From assembly GCA_021786215.1 (NCBI GenBank), contig JAJYNT010000074.1, forward strand, positions 1-9,435: a stretch of DNA of 9,435 bases, in the 5' to 3' direction. This DNA is from Chloroflexota bacterium. GTDB taxonomy: Bacteria > Chloroflexota > UBA6077. The notes beneath the pieces are model-generated. The model made no database searches, was not told the origin of the DNA, and saw only the letters and a list, made by a program, of their open reading frames with translations. Below are positions 5,921-9,435 of the stretch, in pieces; positions within the stretch are counted from its first letter, which is position 1; each line of letters opens with the position of its first letter. Position numbers and translations under genes: made by a program.

Positions 5921-6077
5921 GGCTTTTTCAAAGTCCGCCGTGATGCCGGTATGCGGATCGTCACCCCCGCGAAAGCGGGGATCCAGAGATCTCGGGGCGG
6001 GTCAACGCCCTGGATTCCCGCCTCCGCGGGAATGACGGACGTGAGAGGCTGCCGGTGTCCACGACTTTGAAAAGGCC
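5921..6077. mobile_element. MITE-like element with 15-bp terminal inverted repeats
   Basis: GGCTTTTTCAAAGTC (5921-5935) matches the reverse complement of 6063-6077 at 14 of 15 positions. Between them lies a second, larger inverted repeat (5959-6037). The 157-base length, absence of coding sequence and terminal inverted repeats fit a miniature non-autonomous element. No target duplication is evident at the borders, so it may be old, or two repeats may have landed one inside the other. Confidence 0.45.
5959..6037. repeat. palindromic repeat with two hairpin arms
   Basis: The 28-base arms (5959-5986 and 6010-6037) are inverted repeats matching at 23 of 28 positions, and each arm is itself a hairpin: CCCCGC-GAAA-GCGGGG on the left and TCCCGC-CTC-GCGGGA on the right (approximate edges). 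Differences between arms tend to be compensated within each arm's own stem. The arm pattern GTCA-(C/T)CCCCGCGAAAGCGGG-ATCCAG is a dispersed palindrome type met in many bacterial genomes. Confidence 0.6.
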
Positions 6078-6122
6078 ATACCTTCCTCGGTGCTCTCCTT
6101 TTCCTCAGCCCTGCATCTCTGA

Positions 6123-6149
6123 TAGAATGACTTGTGCAAAGTGCACAAG
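6123..6149 (+). promoter_or_regulatory. promoter -10 with perfect palindromic operator at the transcription start
   Basis: TAGAAT (6123-6128, five of six to TATAAT) is a good -10; the -35 position (TTTCCT near 6100) is weak. Two bases downstream lies CTTGTGCAAAGTGCACAAG (6131-6149), a perfect inverted repeat with 8-base arms and a 3-base centre. It covers the predicted start site near 6135, the classic position for repression, and most simply serves autoregulation of the regulator gene starting at 6192. Confidence 0.6.
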
Positions 6150-6191
6150 CATCCCTCCTGCGGCGGTGAGATTCGATAGAAGGGTGTTGCT

Positions 6192-7853
6192 ATGGCGGTC
6201 ACCGTAGAGGATCTTCTTCAGTTGGCCTTTCCGGCAGGCAGTCGGGTTATAGCCGGGCGATCCGGCTTGGGGCGTGAGGTTACCTGGGCTCGCTCGCTCA
6301 GACCCCGTCCACCCGCCTTCGAAGCGCTGGAAGGTGGCGAATTGGCCCTTCTCTCGAGTGCTCACCTGAGCCTGCTCCAGGAGTCCATGACCCTCTCTTA
6401 TGTGATTGGCCGTCTGGCTGACGTTGGAGTCGCGGCGATAGCTGTTCTGGGCGAGGTGGATCAGGAGGCCGCGGGTACCGCCGAGGAGCTGAAGATCCCT
6501 TTGATCGAGTTACCGTCCACGGCAACACTGGTTGAGGTGGAGAGGGCTGCAATCGCGACCGTCGTGGACAAGCAGGCGGAGCTTCAGCATCGGGCCTCCG
6601 AAATCCATCGACAGCTAGCTCAGTTGACCTTTGATGAGCGAGGTCTCCAGGCGGTCGCCGATCGGCTGGCGGAGATCTGTGGAAAAGCTGTGGTGATCGA
6701 GGACGAACAGTTTCGAGTGCAGTTCAGTGCCGCAGCTGCCCATCTGCAGGATTCGACCGGACCAGATCTCCGAACCGGCAGGCTGGACATAGAGGAATGG
6801 ATCCACACCGTCCCCCTTTCGGGGACTCAGCCCCCGGTGGGCAGGTTTCCGCTGTCGAATTCCCCTTTCTGCCGGGTCGTCGCGCCCATCCCCGCGCGTG
6901 ACGGGGTAGCAGGCTATCTGTCTGTGATCGCCCCGAAGGTGGAGATCACCGAGTTAGATCGGTTGGCCGTGGGACGAGCGGCGGCAGTGTGCGCCGTGGA
7001 GGTGGCCAAAGATGCCGCCATCGGGGAGGCGGAGGCTCGGGTGAGGGGGGATCTGCTGGATCAACTGCTCTCCGAAGAGAACGAGGGGGACCAGTCGGTC
7101 CTCGGAAAGGCCCGGCGGTTGGGCTACGATCCCTCCTTGCCCTCGCTGGTGATGGTCTTTCGTGCCGAGAGCCGAGATAATGTTGCGGGCGGGTCGCAGT
7201 TCAGAAGCGGCGACCGGGTTCGGCGGCGGTTGGAGTCCACGGTGAAGGTGGAGACCTCCAGGCTGGAGTCTAAGTCGTTGGTGGCGTCCCGGGGGAACGC
7301 CGTTGTGGCGATCGTTCCATTGCTCGGGACGACCACGGAGGGCGTCGCGCGGGAATTGGCGGAGACAATGCGCAGTCGGGCCCAGACGGCGCTGGATGGG
7401 TGCCACGTCGCGGTGGGGATAGGTCGCCTCACGAGCGGCGGGGGTAGTCTGACGACCGCGTATCGGGAGGCGGAGGGGGCCCTGGCGATCGGCATTCGGA
7501 TGCATGGGCCATCATCCTGTACCTACTTCGGAGATCTGGGTATATTGAGGCTGCTGGCGCAGATCGGCAACCTGCAGGAGATGGAGAGCTTCCGCCAGGA
7601 GATGCTGGGTAATCTGGAGCGGCACGACGCAAAGAGTGGCGGGGAGATGCTGAAGACCTTGGAGGCGCTGTTCCAGTGCCACGGCAACCTCAGCCGAACC
7701 GCGGAACAGCTTTCCCTTCACCGAAACTCTCTCCTCTACCGATTGCAGAGGATTGCGGAGATCAGCGGGCACGACCTGGAGGACCACGAGACTCGACTGT
7801 CTCTTCAGGTGGCGCTGAAGGTACGGCAACTGCTGGAGGCAGAGCATCATTGA
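6192..7853 (+). CDS. PucR/CdaR-family transcriptional regulator
   Basis: A 553-residue cytoplasmic DNA-binding regulator. The N-terminal third (about 5-125, VEDLLQLAFPAGSRVIAG... to IPLIELPSTATLVEVERA) matches the PucR N-terminal domain (purine-catabolism regulator type). A middle stretch (about 150-270) looks like a degenerate GAF-type sensor; about 283-440 fits the GGDEF-like linker domain of the family (MVFRAESRD, VAVGIGRLTSGGGSLTTAYREAEGAL); and about 486-548 is the C-terminal PucR helix-turn-helix (GNLSRTAEQLSLHRNSLLYRLQRI, about 498-521). Members control purine, proline, glycolate, glycerate and sugar-acid catabolism. The ATG at 6192 follows AGAAGGG with 7 bases' spacing. A perfect palindrome at the likely start site suggests autoregulation, and one of its arms recurs in the oxidoreductase promoter. 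Glutamine synthetase follows after 55 bases, likely in the same transcript. The effector cannot be told from sequence. Confidence 0.87.
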   Translation: MAVTVEDLLQLAFPAGSRVIAGRSGLGREVTWARSLRPRPPAFEALEGGELALLSSAHLSLLQESMTLSYVIGRLADVGVAAIAVLGEVDQEAAGTAEELKIPLIELPSTATLVEVERAAIATVVDKQAELQHRASEIHRQLAQLTFDERGLQAVADRLAEICGKAVVIEDEQFRVQFSAAAAHLQDSTGPDLRTGRLDIEEWIHTVPLSGTQPPVGRFPLSNSPFCRVVAPIPARDGVAGYLSVIAPKVEITELDRLAVGRAAAVCAVEVAKDAAIGEAEARVRGDLLDQLLSEENEGDQSVLGKARRLGYDPSLPSLVMVFRAESRDNVAGGSQFRSGDRVRRRLESTVKVETSRLESKSLVASRGNAVVAIVPLLGTTTEGVARELAETMRSRAQTALDGCHVAVGIGRLTSGGGSLTTAYREAEGALAIGIRMHGPSSCTYFGDLGILRLLAQIGNLQEMESFRQEMLGNLERHDAKSGGEMLKTLEALFQCHGNLSRTAEQLSLHRNSLLYRLQRIAEISGHDLEDHETRLSLQVALKVRQLLEAEHH

Positions 7854-7897
7854 GGCAGATGACGCGTTAGCTGTTTGTGATCGTGATGTTGATGATG

Positions 7898-7911
7898 AGG
7901 AGGCGGCAGTG
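7898..7911 (+). promoter_or_regulatory. Shine-Dalgarno and GTG start of glutamine synthetase
   Basis: AGGAGG (7898-7903) lies 5 bases before a GTG at 7909. No in-frame ATG fits upstream; the ATG triplets at 7886-7897 are out of frame. The GTG start is therefore preferred, and conserved sequence begins soon after it. Confidence 0.65.
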
Positions 7912-9270
7912 GCTACAGACGCCGGTAAGGACCGAGAGAAGATCCGACAGATCCTGGAGATGGTGGAGAGGGAGCAGGTTAAGTTCATCAACCTGCAGTT
8001 CACCGATATAGTGGGCATGGTGAAGCAGGTGACCATCCCCGCCCACGAGCTGGAGGACACCCTGCTGAACGGCAAGTGGTTCGACGGCTCCTCCATCGAG
8101 GGTTTCGCCAGGATTCACGAGAGCGATATGTATTTGGAGCCCGACCTCGCGACCTTCGGGATATTGCCATTCAGTGAGGGTGGGTTGACCACCGGCAAGG
8201 TGACCTGCAACATCTGCACGCCGGACGGCGAAGCCTTCATGGGGGATCCCCGCTACATTCTCAAGTTGGCCCTGAAAGAGGCCCATGAGATGGGGTTTCG
8301 CTTCTTCTCCGGTCCGGAGCTCGAGTTTTATCTGTTCCGGATGAACGACGACAGCTCACCAACCCCGCTGCCTCACGACGAGGGGTCGTACTTCGACATC
8401 TCCACCGACTTGGCATCCGACGTCCGCAAGGAGATGGTGGAGGCGCTGGAGATGAGTGGGATTGCCGTGGAAACCAGCCATCATGAGGTAGGCCCCGGCC
8501 AGCATGAGATAGACATGAGGTACGATGAGGCGCTGAGGATGGCGGACAAGGTGGTGGAGTTCAAGAGTACCCTGAAGTCGGTGGCCCACCGTCACGGACT
8601 CCACGCTACCTTCATGCCAAAGCCGGTGCACGGGATCGCCGGCAGCGGGATGCACACTCACCAGAGCCTCTGGAGCCTGGCCGATGGCAAGAACGCCTTT
8701 TTCGATCCCCATGACCAGTACGGGCTCTCGGAGGTTGCGAAGCAGTTCATCGCTGGGCAGCTGGTTCATGCCAAGGGGATGTGCGCGGTCCTGTCCCCGC
8801 TGATCAACTCCTACAAGCGGCTGGTTGCCGGGTTCGAGGCCCCGGTGTACGTGAGTTGGGCCCGGACGAACCGATCCGCGCTGATCCGCATCCCGAAGAT
8901 CAGTCCCGCCAAGCCGGAAGCCACCCGGATCGAGCTGCGCAGTCCCGACCCGACCTGCAACCCATATCTGGCTTTCGCCGTCATGCTGCGCACCGGCCTC
9001 GACGGGGTGAAGAAGAAGATGATCCTCCCACAGCCGATAGAGGAGGATCTGTTCGAGTTCACCGACGAAATGATGACCCGGCATGGAGTGGCCGTCCTGC
9101 CGGGCTCGCTCCACGAGGCGCTGGATGAGATGGAGAGAGACGAGGTGGTTCGCGAGGCCCTGGGGCCTCACATCTTCGAGCGTTTCCTCGAGGCGAAGAC
9201 GATGGAGTGGAAGGAGTTCCGGCAGCGAGTAACCTCGTGGGAGATCGAGCGGTACCTGGGTGCTTACTAG
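7909..9270 (+). CDS. glnA: glutamine synthetase, type I (alpha-like)
   Basis: At 453 residues this matches the short type I enzyme that makes glutamine from glutamate, ammonia and ATP as a cytoplasmic dodecamer. Visible motifs: DGSSIEGF (59-66), GPELEFYLF (135-143) with metal ligand Glu137, HHEVGPGQHEID (191-202), GSGMHTHQSLW (245-255) with His249, NSYKRLVAGFEAP (300-312), NRSALIRIP (321-329) and RIELRSPDPTCNPYLAFA (340-357). The adenylylation-site Tyr loop of longer beta-type enzymes is absent. Arg68 in GFARIHESD and Glu310 in AGFEAP line up with residues involved in feedback inhibition of the Bacillus enzyme, so control by glutamine binding is plausible. It follows the PucR-type regulator by 55 bases with no obvious promoter between. 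A gamma-glutamyl-amine ligase is the alternative, but the motifs favour true glutamine synthetase. Confidence 0.92.
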   Translation: MATDAGKDREKIRQILEMVEREQVKFINLQFTDIVGMVKQVTIPAHELEDTLLNGKWFDGSSIEGFARIHESDMYLEPDLATFGILPFSEGGLTTGKVTCNICTPDGEAFMGDPRYILKLALKEAHEMGFRFFSGPELEFYLFRMNDDSSPTPLPHDEGSYFDISTDLASDVRKEMVEALEMSGIAVETSHHEVGPGQHEIDMRYDEALRMADKVVEFKSTLKSVAHRHGLHATFMPKPVHGIAGSGMHTHQSLWSLADGKNAFFDPHDQYGLSEVAKQFIAGQLVHAKGMCAVLSPLINSYKRLVAGFEAPVYVSWARTNRSALIRIPKISPAKPEATRIELRSPDPTCNPYLAFAVMLRTGLDGVKKKMILPQPIEEDLFEFTDEMMTRHGVAVLPGSLHEALDEMERDEVVREALGPHIFERFLEAKTMEWKEFRQRVTSWEIERYLGAY

Positions 9271-9285
9271 AGGTGCGGATACAGG

Positions 9286-9332
9286 CCCCACCCCTTCCCC
9301 CTCCCCGCTACGGGGAGGGGGAAGGGGTGGGG
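9286..9332. terminator. perfect 22-bp inverted repeat with 3-nt loop between convergent genes
   Basis: Bases 9286-9307 pair perfectly with 9311-9332 around CTA; the arms are runs of C or G broken by single A, T or TT. It begins 15 bases after the glutamine synthetase stop and ends 14 bases before the stop of the gene entering from the right, so it can serve as a bidirectional terminator. There is no T-tract. C-rich palindromes of this form are also dispersed repeats in many GC-rich genomes. Confidence 0.65.
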
Positions 9333-9346
9333 TGTTCAGCGTTCGC

Positions 9347-9435
9347 TTATCCCACCTGCACGGCGGCTTCTGTTTCGCCCTTCAATTCCAAGGTTTTCTG
9401 ATACAGCTCCACATACTTTCTGGCCGTGGCCGGCC
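9347..9435 (-). CDS. 3' end of a gene entering from the right edge (partial)
   Basis: On the minus strand an open frame runs from the window edge to a TAA at 9349-9347 and includes ARKYVELYQKTLELKG near the edge, ending AAVQVG. The composition, amphipathic helix-like pattern (YVELYQKTLEL) and position on the far side of a terminator-like palindrome make it a credible C-terminus convergent with glutamine synthetase. With 28 codons the product cannot be named, and a chance open frame is not excluded. Confidence 0.4.
   Translation of the reverse strand, partial: PATARKYVELYQKTLELKGETEAAVQVG

Larger units (their letters stand above)
5764..6191. other. 428-base intergenic region: hairpin, MITE-like repeat, regulator promoter
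   Basis: No gene is seen. In order it contains a long-looped hairpin after the small membrane gene (5791-5850), a pyrimidine-rich stretch with nothing recognisable (5851-5920), a nested inverted-repeat element (5921-6077), another featureless pyrimidine-rich stretch (6078-6120), and the promoter and operator of the PucR-type regulator (6123-6149) with a short leader. Short open frames across the repeat element are by-products of its palindromes. Confidence 0.6.

Noticed and set aside
5959..6037. Two hairpin-forming repeats considered as a CRISPR fragment
   Set aside because: The two copies are inverted rather than direct and only about 23 bases separate them. There is no array and no cas gene.
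5792..6070. Short open frame across the hairpin and MITE-like element
   Set aside because: Its codons come from palindromic repeat DNA, including a typical repeat-derived TPAKAGIQ stretch. This is a common false gene in such elements.

Overview
The window is GC-rich bacterial chromosome with tight gene spacing, GC-rich palindromes in most gaps, one small mobile-element-like repeat, and metabolic genes. A type I-alpha-like glutamine synthetase, a split UxaA/SuyAB-type lyase and a large GlcD/HdrD-type fused oxidoreductase fit an environmental lineage such as Chloroflexota. That placement is an impression from the protein families, not something the sequence proves.

Layout. Bases 1-116 look like the right end of an insertion sequence whose transposase runs off the left edge on the minus strand. 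Bases 148-217 hold two hairpins that close the next operon. Bases 244-1736 (minus) encode a two-subunit UxaA/GarD/SuyAB-family lyase, the small subunit overlapping the large by ATGA. A 364-base divergent intergenic region (1737-2100) carries a candidate promoter for each direction. Bases 2101-5169 (plus) encode a 1022-residue fusion: FAD-binding oxidase, two [4Fe-4S] motifs, two CCG (HdrB/HdrD-like) domains, and an unusual methionine/proline-rich tail. A perfect 18-bp stem follows, then a two-helix membrane protein of 108 residues (5437-5763). The 428-base gap at 5764-6191 contains a terminator-like hairpin, a nested inverted-repeat element resembling a MITE, and a promoter with a perfect palindromic operator. 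Bases 6192-7853 encode a PucR/CdaR-type regulator, and 7909-9270 a glutamine synthetase probably in the same transcript. A 22-bp perfect inverted repeat then separates it from the 3' end of a convergent gene at the right edge.

How the genes may work together (inference). The lyase and the divergent flavin/Fe-S oxidoreductase look like a catabolic module for a hydroxy acid or sulfonate. Electrons would pass from FAD through the Fe-S and CCG clusters to an unknown acceptor. The PucR/CdaR-type regulator, a class known to control organic-acid and purine catabolism, has a palindrome at its own promoter. One half-site of that palindrome recurs inside the oxidoreductase promoter, so it may control both. 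The oxidase domain lacks the usual second metal-ligand histidine and the EHG motif of 2-hydroxyacid dehydrogenases, and both lyase subunits differ from classical altronate dehydratase motifs. The substrate is therefore open.
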